This document shows positions 21,919 to 30,100 of a stretch of 37,217 nucleotides of DNA, in pieces. The translations under genes were made by a program, and so were the position numbers. Location: positions 1-37,217 of the forward strand of contig CAYFTL010000021.1 in NCBI GenBank assembly GCA_964346145.1, read 5' to 3'. This stretch comes from CAYFTL01 sp964346145 (GTDB lineage Bacteria; Bacillota; Clostridia; Christensenellales; Aristaeellaceae). Numbering within the stretch: position 1 is the stretch's first letter; every line of letters starts with the position of its first letter. Below the pieces are notes generated by a model. The model was given only the letters and a program-made list of their open reading frames with translations, had not been told where the DNA came from and did no database searches.

Positions 21919-24900
21919 TCACTGTAGCGCGTCCAACGCCCGACCGAAGTAGCGTTGTACCTCTTCTTCGGTCATATCCAGTGTGTCAATCGTGTAGTTG
22001 ATAATATACTCAGGGCGTTTTTTTGCGTAATCGCGCAAAGTGTCCACATGCTTGCGCCAACTTTTCACCGAACTCGGCCATTTTTCATAATGCCCCGGCA
22101 TTTCCGGCTCCAACGTTTGCACCATTGCATCAATCTTTTGAATTATCGATTCGGTAGAAAAATCTCTGGCCAGGCGCTCTCCAAACCGCGCGAGAAAGCG
22201 CTCCCGTATCGCTGAATTTTTCATTAGTTCTACAAACAGCGTCGTATCAAATATTTTGTTGGTGCCCACGCCTTCAGGGTCTAGATAGCGGGCTATGGAG
22301 TTTGTATCCAGCACCGTAAAAGCCCAGTCCAAATCATATAAAATCCAGCGCCATTTCCCGTCCCCATCCACCGCATTTCGGTAGCGTTTCAGGTTGCCGG
22401 CATCGCCATTGCCCACAAAAATTTGAATGATTTCGTAATCTAGAAAATTATCAATGTCCACGCGCTGCTCAACATATTGTAGGCCTTCCTCGGTTTGGCA
22501 TCCGTTTTCCTTCAAATAAGCAATCAGCTCGGCATAGCTATCGTTGCTGCCGTTGAGCACAATGTTGTTGCCCTTGACAAGATCCACATTGTCCGGATCT
22601 TTCCAGCCCATGTAGCGGGCGACAGCGTGCTTATTGATGCGCTCGCGCAAATTGTAATGGCCCCAATACTGGCCGTTGAGATAAAGGACGGCCGGCTGCA
22701 CATCCTGGTACATCAGGCCAGTGTCTTCTGCCAAGCTGGTGAGCACCGCATCCCGCATACGCGCCCGGTCCGAATCCTGCCCCGTGGAGCGCAATAGCAC
22801 TGATTGGTATGTTTTGTAAGTCCGGTTGGGGAATAAGCCGGCTCGCAACAGCCCGGTTCTATTGTAGCGCGGCCTGGCGGAAATAGAAAAGGACTTTTGT
22901 TCCTCGGCGCGGCTGTACTGGCCGTGCAACCCCAAACCGATGTTGTCGCTAACCAGCAGCTCTTTTTGAGTGTTCCATATTTCTATGCTGCCCTCGCGTT
23001 CCCACCGCATCCAAAAATTGGCACCCTTGTTGATGCTTCCAAAGGGGAATTTTGCGGTTGCATTAGGACCTTTGGCATAAATCCCCCGTTTGTCGCTCCA
23101 TAAATCTACCGGATCAGCAACCAAAGAAACCACCGGCAGGCTATGTTCTATTCCGAAAAAATAGCTGGCCGTAATGGTTTTAGACTCCAACCCATCCTGA
23201 GAGAACGCTTTGGCACGCACTACCACCGTTTGCACGATCTGAACCGGATCCTGATAAAGAATAGATTCCCGCGTGGGTTCGGTGCAATCTATCGTATAGC
23301 GAATTTCTGCTCCTTCCGGCGAGCTGATCGCCAGCTCAAACGGCTGGTTGTACAGTCCCCCCGCGACCGAAAACACAACAGGGTTCAGCCGGTGCGTATA
23401 TCCGGTTACGGAATTTTGAGCTCCCTTGGTGGGCTGTGGCAAATAAAAAAAGCCGCGTTGTCCTTCAATGCGGCCAAAGGAAACATTATTGTGTTGCTCT
23501 TCCATTGGCACCCGATCCAGGATTTTCCCCTCCGGCGTGCAGAGGGTCAGAATCTCACCACCCAAAACCGAAAGCTTAAAATTGGTTTCCAGCGCATTGG
23601 ACGAAACGCCGCTACGCCCGTTCCCAGTCAACGCAACCGTCAAATATTCACCGGCTCCCACGGTGGCGCCTTCTGGAAACTGCCACTTGCGCGGACGGTT
23701 GGGATCGTCGGATAGCCCAAAGCCTTGTAAATCCACCGGTTGATTGGAAGTGTTGTACAACTCCAGCCAATCCGAACCGGTACGCCCGGTCTTGGCGTTG
23801 GTAACGGAAGCCACAACTTCATTGAGCAACACGCCCGACGGATTGCGGGCCAAAAGCTGGTCCTGAATAACAACTGCCCCCTCCCGTGTGTTGGGCTGTC
23901 CGGGGGTAGGGCTTACCGTCTGGCGCCAACTTCCGTCCGACTGCAGAGCATAACTGCGGTCTGCCTGCAAATTGTCGTAACTGGCTCTGCTGATGAGCCC
24001 ACCGGCCGAATCAGACAAATAAACCGTTTCGCCTTCTGCCTTGAGCTTAAAGTTTGTGTGCAGGCTGCCCTCTTCATCGGCAATGTCCTTGCCCGATGCG
24101 TACACCACAATATATTCACCGGGCGCCAGCATGCGTTCAGGAAAACTCCATTTCCCTGGCTTGGATTCCATATCCGATAAGCTATACCCCTTTAGGTTTA
24201 TTGCTTCTTCTCCGCTGTTATAAAGCTCAATCCAGTCGTAATAACCACCCTGTTCATCAGGCACATAGGAGGCATTACTGGCCATGATTTCGCTGAGAAC
24301 CAGCTTGCTATCCGAAACCGAAGCGACACTTTTCAGTTTTTCAAAATTTTCTGCCGTGTTGGCCATGCCCGGGGTATACTGGCTGGAAATCGACCAACCA
24401 CCATCTTCCACATCCCGGCTATAGACTTGGTTGGCTTGGAGCGGCGGCAAGTTCAAGGTTTCCACCGCCAATCCGTAGCGGTCAAACAGTAGCAGCGAAT
24501 CGCCGGAAGCGCTCAACTTAAACGGCGCATGAAAGGTGGCCCTCAGATTATTTTGCAGCTTGCCCGACGCAAAAACAACCACATATTCGCCGGGCTGCAA
24601 CACATATGCGGGAAAGTGAAAGGGATTAGGATCGTCAATTTTGTCGACCAGCGTCCAACCCTCCAGGGATATGGGATCCTTGCCTACGTTGGTCAACTCT
24701 ATCCAATCAGGGTACTTTCCCCGGTCATCTTCGTAGGCATTTTGGTTGGATGACATCACTTCGTTGATTTGCACATCGGTGATCGTCGACACCGTCGCCA
24801 CCATTCTATCCTTGAGTTGGTCGGTTTCAGGCAACAGCCCATCGGGGAAAAACTTGCTTTGAAGCAGATAGCTTGCCCCAATAAGCAGCACAGCGACTGC

Positions 24901-24954
24901 CGCGACGATCAATATTTTGTTTATGGGAAACTTAGGGGGATCCGTCTGGGACAT
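21919..24954 (-). CDS. CotH kinase family protein with three lamin-tail domains
   Basis: From the ATG at 24954 (GGAG six bases upstream) the product has about 1011 residues. An N-terminal membrane anchor (about 13-31) is followed by three lamin-tail domains, at about 60-165, 215-320 and 370-490 (each with an NEVM/SEIM..DWIELYN..L.GW/GYSLSD pattern). A chitobiase C-terminal-like Ig domain follows (about 535-605, ISSPEGAEIRYTIDCTEP), then a CotH kinase domain (about 610-960). In the kinase, YWGHYNLRERI, GNGDAGNLKRYR and RWILYDLDWAF match the CotH catalytic and metal-binding segments. CotH enzymes are atypical protein kinases; some phosphorylate spore-coat proteins. The architecture places kinase and binding domains outside the membrane. 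First gene of the cassette with VTC and DUF4956; substrate unknown. Confidence 0.9.
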   Translation of the reverse strand: MSQTDPPKFPINKILIVAAVAVLLIGASYLLQSKFFPDGLLPETDQLKDRMVATVSTITDVQINEVMSSNQNAYEDDRGKYPDWIELTNVGKDPISLEGWTLVDKIDDPNPFHFPAYVLQPGEYVVVFASGKLQNNLRATFHAPFKLSASGDSLLLFDRYGLAVETLNLPPLQANQVYSRDVEDGGWSISSQYTPGMANTAENFEKLKSVASVSDSKLVLSEIMASNASYVPDEQGGYYDWIELYNSGEEAINLKGYSLSDMESKPGKWSFPERMLAPGEYIVVYASGKDIADEEGSLHTNFKLKAEGETVYLSDSAGGLISRASYDNLQADRSYALQSDGSWRQTVSPTPGQPNTREGAVVIQDQLLARNPSGVLLNEVVASVTNAKTGRTGSDWLELYNTSNQPVDLQGFGLSDDPNRPRKWQFPEGATVGAGEYLTVALTGNGRSGVSSNALETNFKLSVLGGEILTLCTPEGKILDRVPMEEQHNNVSFGRIEGQRGFFYLPQPTKGAQNSVTGYTHRLNPVVFSVAGGLYNQPFELAISSPEGAEIRYTIDCTEPTRESILYQDPVQIVQTVVVRAKAFSQDGLESKTITASYFFGIEHSLPVVSLVADPVDLWSDKRGIYAKGPNATAKFPFGSINKGANFWMRWEREGSIEIWNTQKELLVSDNIGLGLHGQYSRAEEQKSFSISARPRYNRTGLLRAGLFPNRTYKTYQSVLLRSTGQDSDRARMRDAVLTSLAEDTGLMYQDVQPAVLYLNGQYWGHYNLRERINKHAVARYMGWKDPDNVDLVKGNNIVLNGSNDSYAELIAYLKENGCQTEEGLQYVEQRVDIDNFLDYEIIQIFVGNGDAGNLKRYRNAVDGDGKWRWILYDLDWAFTVLDTNSIARYLDPEGVGTNKIFDTTLFVELMKNSAIRERFLARFGERLARDFSTESIIQKIDAMVQTLEPEMPGHYEKWPSSVKSWRKHVDTLRDYAKKRPEYIINYTIDTLDMTEEEVQRYFGRALDALQ

Positions 24955-25303
24955 AAACATCTCCATCCTTTTTTACAGCGAGAAACAGATATATGGAGTT
25001 GAAAAACAACTTCTAAAAACACCGCATTCCAGCCGACGTAGGTTGAAGTGGCGATCAATAAAAAAGAGCACAAATCTGCCACTCGTCTTTTGAATCCTTC
25101 ACCAAGCGATTCACCACGCTTCTTTTGAAACAAAGGCGGAAAGGCTTGCTTGTTAAACCTTATCCATTCTACAGCATTTATCGCTTTGAGTCCAGTTTTT
25201 CCGCAAAGAATATAAAAAAGAAAATAATTTTGCTTTAAGCATAAATTTGGTATGTACTATTGTTGTTACTATTACTAACTAATCTAAAAAGGGAGAGTTA
25301 ACT
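24955..25303. other. Divergent intergenic region between CotH cassette and VPETG protein
   Basis: No supported gene lies in these 349 bases. A minus-strand frame (about 24921-25133) lacks a ribosome binding site and overlaps the CotH start. A weak minus-strand promoter (TTAGAA, 17 bases, TATATC) and a small dyad AGTTG-TTTTT-CAACT lie near 25000-25020. On the plus side an A/T-rich leader ends in AAAAAGGGAGAG before the ATG at 25304; no clear promoter was picked. Confidence 0.4.
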
Positions 25304-26548
25304 ATGTGTTCCAAAAGGCGAATCCTATCTTTACTATCTTTATTGTTAATGATAATATTTCTTGTTCCAGCCTACGCCGAAGATTCCGATCCTTTTTCTC
25401 CGTCGCAAGGCTTTATTAACCACTCAGAAAATACTCCTATCCCAGAGCAGGATAGCCATACCCTTCCCCCTATTATAAGCATCCTCCCTGAGGAAACAAC
25501 CCTCCCTGAGCAAACAACCCTCCCTGAGCAAACAACCCTTCCTGAGCAAACAACCCTTCCTGAGCAAACAACCCTCCCCGAGGAAACAATCCTCCCCGAG
25601 GAAACAACCCTCCCCGAGGAAACAACCCTTCCTGAGCAAACAATCCTTCCCGAGGAAACGAACCTTCCCGAGGAAACGAACCTTCCCGAGGAAACGAACC
25701 TTCCCGAGGAAACGAACCTTCCCGAGGAAACAAACCTTCCTGAGGAAACAGCCCTCCCGGAAGAAGATGCAATTGATAACGGTGGAATTATTAAAATACG
25801 AGGCCGTTTTGCGCAGCCCTCTACTCGTCAAAAGCGAAGCCTTGACGCCGTTACTTCTGAGCGCCCCGATCATATTATCATTAACCTACATGCCGAACGG
25901 CAGCCCCTCGGCCCGGATAGGCGGCCCGATTATTCCCAAGAGCCCATAAATTCTGTCATCGCCCAATTTAAAATATATCAAACCCACGGCGAGCTAATCT
26001 GGTTGGATGATCGGTATAGCGGAAACGAGAGCCAATTTGATGTTAGTGTAAATCCCTACTCTTCGGCTGACGTCTGGGATTTTGTGATTTATGCTCCCAC
26101 AAACGAGCCCGGTGGCATAGCCAACCCTATGAAGTATTCATTATCGGAAGTTCCCGTACCCGGTTATGAAATTATTATTGAAATTGATGAAAATGGCGTT
26201 TGGCATATAACCAACAAAAAAATACCCGAGCCTACTCCTACTCCTACTCCTACTCCCACACCTACTCCCACACCTACTCCCACACCTACTCCCACACCTA
26301 CTCCCACACCCACACCTACCCTTGAACCCACTCCGGAGCCTACCCCTGAACCCACTCCAGAGCCTACCCCTGAACCCACTCCGGAACCTACCAAGAAACC
26401 CACCCCAAAGCCCACCGAAAAAAATACAGATAGCGATGTCCCCGAAACCGGTGACACCGCAAGCACTTGGCTTTATCTCGGCTTGATTAGCTGCGCGTGC
26501 TTAACCGCCACGTTTGTACTGTTTGCAAAAAAACGCAAACAAAACTAA
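25304..26548 (+). CDS. Repeat-rich cell-wall-anchored surface protein (VPETG sorting signal)
   Basis: The 414-residue protein has a signal peptide ending AYA (residue about 25) and a block of 16 LPEET/LPEQT/LPEED hexads (about 61-155). A middle domain follows (about 180-305) ending YSLSEVPVPGYEIIIE..NGVWHITNKK, which resembles Cna B-type repeats of Gram-positive adhesins. A Thr-Pro then Glu-Pro-Thr-Pro spacer (about 309-370) follows. The C-terminus is VPETG (379-383), a hydrophobic helix and KKRK, a sortase substrate signal with Val in place of Leu. The protein should be covalently attached to peptidoglycan, with the Pro-rich spacer crossing the wall. AAGGGAGAG lies 7 bases before the ATG. 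No sortase gene is in the window. The ligand is unknown. Confidence 0.88.
   Translation: MCSKRRILSLLSLLLMIIFLVPAYAEDSDPFSPSQGFINHSENTPIPEQDSHTLPPIISILPEETTLPEQTTLPEQTTLPEQTTLPEQTTLPEETILPEETTLPEETTLPEQTILPEETNLPEETNLPEETNLPEETNLPEETNLPEETALPEEDAIDNGGIIKIRGRFAQPSTRQKRSLDAVTSERPDHIIINLHAERQPLGPDRRPDYSQEPINSVIAQFKIYQTHGELIWLDDRYSGNESQFDVSVNPYSSADVWDFVIYAPTNEPGGIANPMKYSLSEVPVPGYEIIIEIDENGVWHITNKKIPEPTPTPTPTPTPTPTPTPTPTPTPTPTPTPTLEPTPEPTPEPTPEPTPEPTPEPTKKPTPKPTEKNTDSDVPETGDTASTWLYLGLISCACLTATFVLFAKKRKQN
25484..25768 (+). repeat. 18-bp tandem repeat coding for LPEET/LPEQT hexads
   Basis: Sixteen consecutive 18-base units encode LPE(E/Q)T plus one spacer residue (T, I, N or A). Units 2-5 are Gln-type with Thr spacers, and units 11-15 are Glu-type with Asn spacers and nearly identical DNA, which points to recent local duplication by slippage or unequal crossing-over. 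Confidence 0.95.
26231..26418 (+). repeat. Pro-Thr / Glu-Pro-Thr-Pro spacer repeat
   Basis: Short 6- to 12-base repeats (CCTACT, CCCACACCTACT, then GAACCCACTCCGGAGCCTACC-type units) encode a TP run followed by EPTP units and KPTPKPT. This is typical of wall-spanning regions and prone to length changes. Confidence 0.9.
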
Positions 26549-26590
26549 AAGCCAATATAGATTCACACCAACCAAAAAAGAATTGGCATA

Positions 26591-26635
26591 AAAGAAACCT
26601 TAAACGCTTTATCAGCGTTTAAGGTTTCTTTGTTT
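26591..26635 (+). terminator. Terminator of the VPETG protein gene
   Basis: An 18-bp perfect stem (26591-26608 with 26614-26631, loop TTATC) ends in TTTCTTTGTTTC. Confidence 0.92.
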
Positions 26636-26780
26636 CTATGAGCAGTACGCTTTTCCTAATACCCTTCATACGTAAACCACGTCCTCACCTTAAGCAAAAA
26701 ACTTACTGCCAAGTCATATCGCTAAAGTTTTATGTTGCTGATATTTTCATTGAGGCCTTTTTAAAGCACAAATTAATTTG

Positions 26781-26809
26781 TTGACATCTGTACTGTGCTG
26801 TTATATACT
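26781..26809 (+). promoter_or_regulatory. Promoter of the GntR-ABC operon
   Basis: TTGACA (26781-26786) and TATACT (26804-26809) are separated by 17 bases, a near-consensus sigma-A promoter. The start codon follows about 20 bases later, so a repressor bound here would overlap both. YtrA-type GntR proteins usually repress their own operon; a clear palindrome could not be defined. Confidence 0.8.
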
Positions 26810-26829
26810 GTTTGCAGAAAGGAGACGCT

Positions 26830-27207
26830 ATGAATATCATCATCAATACTTCCTCAATGGTACCCATTTATGAACAGATTACTGAGCAAGTTAAGTCTCA
26901 AATTATTTCCGGTAATATAAAGCCGGGCGATGCCTTGCCCTCGGTCCGGGGCTTGGCCAAAGAGCTGCGTATTAGCGCCTTGACCGTGAAAAAAGCTTAT
27001 GACTCCCTGGAGGTTGAAGGCTTTATCTCAACCGTGCACGGAAAGGGAAGCTACGTTAACAGCTTAAACGCCAACCTACTTGAAGAGGAAGCCCGCAAAG
27101 AAATTGAGTCCGACTTTTTCGATCTTGTCAGAAGATCCCGCCTACTGGGTTTAACAGATAGGGAAATTGAATCTCTGCTCGCGATGATACTGGAGGGAAC
27201 ACTATGA
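26830..27207 (+). CDS. GntR family transcriptional regulator, YtrA type
   Basis: The ATG at 26830 follows GAAAGGAG and gives 125 residues. Residues about 10-75 form the GntR winged helix (PIYEQITEQVKSQIISGNIKPGDALPSVRGLAKELRISALTVKKAYDSLEVEGFI, read in part). A short helical C-terminal tail of about 45 residues follows. The short size and the adjacent ABC transporter genes are typical of the YtrA subfamily, whose members respond to cell-wall-active antibiotics or other envelope stress. Its last codons overlap the ATPase gene start (ATGA at 27204-27207). Autorepression is likely. Confidence 0.93.
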   Translation: MNIIINTSSMVPIYEQITEQVKSQIISGNIKPGDALPSVRGLAKELRISALTVKKAYDSLEVEGFISTVHGKGSYVNSLNANLLEEEARKEIESDFFDLVRRSRLLGLTDREIESLLAMILEGTL

Positions 27208-28055
27208 TCACAATACAAAATGCGCAAAAAAATTATAAGGATTTCCGGCTGGATTGCAGCTTGAACGTCCCTAAAGGATATATCAGCGGAATCGTTGGCA
27301 GCAACGGCGCCGGAAAAACCACTGTCTTTAAACTGTTGCTGGACCTCGTCGCGCTCGAGGGTGGAAGCATAAAAATTTTTGGCAAAGAGGTGATCCGCTT
27401 AAGCGCCAAAGACAAAGAAAAAATCGGCATTGTATTGAGCGACATGGGTTTTAGCGAATACTTGAATGTAAACGATATTGCCAGAATTCTCGCATCCACC
27501 TATGCAAATTTTGATCGGCAAAAATTCGCCACTTTGTGCTCCAAATTCGAATTGCCCCTAAACAAAAAAGTGCTGAACTTTTCTTCGGGAATGAAAGCAA
27601 AGTTAAAAACCATCATAGCCATAACCCACGGCGCAAAGGTGCTACTGCTGGACGAAGTCACCACCGGCCTGGACGTGATGGCCAGAAATGAACTGCTGAG
27701 TTTGCTCCACGAATGCATGGAAGAAGACGAGGAACGTTCCATCCTCATCAGCTCCCACATTTCCTCGGATCTGGAAAACTTGTGCGACGATCTGTATATC
27801 ATTAAGGAAGGCCGGATTATCTTCCACGAAACCTTGGATGCGCTATCAAGCGATTATGCGGTGTTAAAGCTCAACGACGCTCAATACCAAAGGATAGACA
27901 AATCCTATATCCTTTCGCAAAAAAAAGAGCCCTATGGCTTTCTGTGCTTGACCGACGAAAGGCAGTATTATGTGGATAACTATCCGGATGTGGTCATCGA
28001 AAAATCCACCATCGACGAGCTGATGGTCATCATGAACGGAGGCGAGCAGTTATGA
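27204..28055 (+). CDS. ABC transporter ATP-binding protein
   Basis: This 283-residue ATPase has Walker A GSNGAGKT (32-39), an ABC signature NFSSGMKAKLKTI (divergent, SSGMK), Walker B VLLLDEVTTGLD and the switch His in ILISSHISSDL. The C-terminal 70 residues form an extra domain as in BcrA/YtrB-type exporters. It pairs with the permease whose start overlaps its stop (ATGA at 28052-28055). Regulator, ATPase and permease form one tightly coupled operon. The substrate is unknown; lantibiotic, peptide or lipid-linked substrates are typical for this class. Confidence 0.92.
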   Translation: MITIQNAQKNYKDFRLDCSLNVPKGYISGIVGSNGAGKTTVFKLLLDLVALEGGSIKIFGKEVIRLSAKDKEKIGIVLSDMGFSEYLNVNDIARILASTYANFDRQKFATLCSKFELPLNKKVLNFSSGMKAKLKTIIAITHGAKVLLLDEVTTGLDVMARNELLSLLHECMEEDEERSILISSHISSDLENLCDDLYIIKEGRIIFHETLDALSSDYAVLKLNDAQYQRIDKSYILSQKKEPYGFLCLTDERQYYVDNYPDVVIEKSTIDELMVIMNGGEQL

Positions 28056-28702
28056 TTGGGCTCATCAAAAAAGACTTCTTCGTACTAAAGGCCCAGAAAT
28101 TTTATATCATCCTCGGCATTTTTCTGCTGATCTCCCTCACCATCGGCTATGAGCAACCCGTTATGGGCGTCTTTGCAAGTGCTGCCATGGCTGCCACCCT
28201 AAGTCTGACGACCATCGCTTACGACGATTTTAATCACAGTACCGCTTTCTTGCTCACCTTGCCCATCACCAGAAAAACGTACGTGGTAGAAAAATACGTC
28301 CTAAGCCTTTTGCTGTGCACAGCAGCCTGCCTCATTTCAAGCGTTCTGTTGCTCTTGATCAAATTCAGCACCATCGCATCCGAAAACATCCTTCTGCTGG
28401 GCATACAAGTCCTCTGTGCGATCCCTGCGGCCGTATGCGTCCCCGCGTTGCTCATCCCCGTTAACTTAAAATTCGGGAGTGAACGCGGGCGAATGATCAT
28501 GATCATACTCTTTATGGCTCTTGGCGTTTTGTTTTCTATCCTGTTTCAGTTGATTCCAGCGGATGGAGCTTCTAATCTGATTGCCTTTGTAACAAATCTA
28601 AATCCTTGGCTATGGTTGGCGGGGGGCGTTGCGATAAGCGCCCTCATCATTTTTACATCGGTGACCGTCAGCAACAATATAATGCAAAACAAGGAATTTT
28701 AG
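28052..28702 (+). CDS. ABC-2 type transporter permease (PF13346-like)
   Basis: This 216-residue protein has six predicted membrane helices. It begins MIGLIKKDFFVLKAQKFY, and the region FNHSTAFLLTLPITRKTYVVEKY is the hallmark of the ABC2_membrane_5 family. A cytoplasmic loop with NLKFGSERGRM lies before the last helices. It is the membrane subunit for the ATPase encoded immediately upstream. The operon has no obvious terminator after the TAG stop at 28702; the next gene begins 93 bases later and may be read through. Confidence 0.9.
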   Translation: MIGLIKKDFFVLKAQKFYIILGIFLLISLTIGYEQPVMGVFASAAMAATLSLTTIAYDDFNHSTAFLLTLPITRKTYVVEKYVLSLLLCTAACLISSVLLLLIKFSTIASENILLLGIQVLCAIPAAVCVPALLIPVNLKFGSERGRMIMIILFMALGVLFSILFQLIPADGASNLIAFVTNLNPWLWLAGGVAISALIIFTSVTVSNNIMQNKEF

Positions 28703-28795
28703 CGATCATAGCTAAATTGCTTGCAAACCGTGCAAGAAAACGCACAAAAAATGCTTTTTTTACACCATTCTACAAACAAAATCGAGGCTAGCACC

Positions 28796-29839
28796 ATGAC
28801 AAAAAATCAAGCTGTTCGCTTGGCCGACCGCTGGATAGATGAATGCGCTGCCCGTTGGCCGGAATTTGAGGGAGCATACCTATCGGGTTCGATTTTAAAA
28901 GCCGATCCCGACAGCCCCTGGCCCATCACTTCGGACGTGGATGTCGTAATCATAGTGCGCGACGGCCACAAAATCCAAAGCCCCGGCAAGCTACATTACC
29001 AGGGCGCACTCTTGGAAATTACGCTGATCCAAAAAGGTCTTTTCCAAAGCCTGGAACAAATCCTCACCACCCACTATCTAGCCTATCCGCTTTCACGGGA
29101 AGATTGCGTCCTGCGCGACCCGAAAGGTTGGCTGCTCCCCCTCTGCCGCGAAGTGCAAAAAGGTTATATGCAAGACCGATGGGTGAGGGCGCGCATCCAC
29201 AGTTTTTTTGAGCGCATCCGTTCCGCTTTCTCTCCCTTTGACACCATGCGCCCTTATCCCCAGTTGGCGCTAGGCTGGTTGTTCCCCACCGGAATTTCCT
29301 GCTTCCCCATCCTCTGCGCCGATCTTCAAAATTGCACTGTGCGCACCCGTTACAGCGCTGCGCGCGATGTACTGTTTCAATACGGCCTACACGATTTTTA
29401 TCCCAAGCTTATACGGCAGCTAATCGGATCAACATTTCGGCCCGATATGGCCCGGCGGCACCTGGCCGAGCTAGAACAAACTTTTGACTTGGCTGCTGCC
29501 GCTTCGGGCGCTTCCCGCACGTTGCCTTATCGCAGCGACATATCACTGGATTCCAAACCCATCGCAATAGCCGGCTCGGTCCGCTTGATTGCCGCAGGCA
29601 AAGCCGATGAGGCGGCCTTTTGGATGACCGCCACTTTTGCGCGCTGCCACGAAATTTTGCGACTGGATAATCCCAAAGCAAACGCACGGCGAATGCCCGC
29701 TTTTCAAGCATTTCTATCGGAATTGGGCGCCGATACCGCCGAAAAAATGCAGCAGCGCGGCCAACATTTGCTGAAATTTTTGCCCGATATCGCCGATGTG
29801 TGCGAAAAAATAATCTACCTTCGCAAACAAAGGGATTAA
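28796..29839 (+). CDS. Nucleotidyltransferase-fold protein of unknown target
   Basis: The ATG at 28796 (GAGG 9 bases upstream) gives 347 residues; a TTG start at 28721 has no ribosome binding site. The N-terminal 100 residues show the pol-beta-type nucleotidyltransferase pattern: GAYLSGSILKADPDSPWPITSDVDVVIIV has Gly31-Ser32 followed by Asp47-x-Asp49, and a later acidic residue in LLEITLI may complete the triad. The C-terminal 230 residues are helical with no motif I recognise. Aminoglycoside nucleotidyltransferases and MNT-type toxin/antitoxin proteins share this fold, but there is no HEPN partner next door. The function cannot be assigned. Confidence 0.7.
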   Translation: MTKNQAVRLADRWIDECAARWPEFEGAYLSGSILKADPDSPWPITSDVDVVIIVRDGHKIQSPGKLHYQGALLEITLIQKGLFQSLEQILTTHYLAYPLSREDCVLRDPKGWLLPLCREVQKGYMQDRWVRARIHSFFERIRSAFSPFDTMRPYPQLALGWLFPTGISCFPILCADLQNCTVRTRYSAARDVLFQYGLHDFYPKLIRQLIGSTFRPDMARRHLAELEQTFDLAAAASGASRTLPYRSDISLDSKPIAIAGSVRLIAAGKADEAAFWMTATFARCHEILRLDNPKANARRMPAFQAFLSELGADTAEKMQQRGQHLLKFLPDIADVCEKIIYLRKQRD

Positions 29840-29862
29840 CGAAAACGCACATGCTTTTATCG

Positions 29863-29893
29863 ACCACGCCGGATTGTTCCAAGGCGTGGTTTT
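29863..29893 (+). terminator. Terminator of the nucleotidyltransferase gene
   Basis: ACCACGCC (29863-29870) pairs with GGCGTGGT (29883-29890), followed by TTTTGATTT. Confidence 0.8.
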
Positions 29894-30033
29894 GATTTGA
29901 AGCGACCATACAAAGCATTCTGTGTCCGCATGTCCGTATTTGAAAAACCGAAAACCGCCCAGCCAAGGCATAGTTCACAACAATATAAAAGTCGGCTCTA
30001 AGTTACCCCACAGTCCCTGCAAGTAATCTTCCC

Positions 30034-30062
30034 TTGCCCACCACGGCGCCATCTGTTAAAAT
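30034..30062 (+). promoter_or_regulatory. Promoter of the ABC-F gene
   Basis: TTGCCC (30034-30039) and TAAAAT (30057-30062) with a 17-base spacer lie about 40 bases upstream of the ATG at 30101. Confidence 0.5.
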
Positions 30063-30100
30063 TGTTGTATTAAGTTTGTAATTAGGAACGGTGAACCAAA

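Noticed and set aside
24921..25133. 70-codon minus-strand frame upstream of CotH
   Set aside because: It overlaps the CotH start in another frame, lacks a ribosome binding site and has no recognisable domain.
25484..25768. Possible CRISPR array
   Set aside because: The 18-base units are directly adjacent, without unique spacers, and in frame within a surface protein gene.
25424..25873. Minus-strand frames with FLGKVR- or FPREGS-type repeats
   Set aside because: They are the reverse reading of the LPEET repeat; the plus-strand product has signal peptide and sorting signal.
28796..29839. MNT-type antitoxin of a HEPN/MNT toxin-antitoxin pair
   Set aside because: The protein is much longer than MNT antitoxins and no HEPN partner gene is adjacent.
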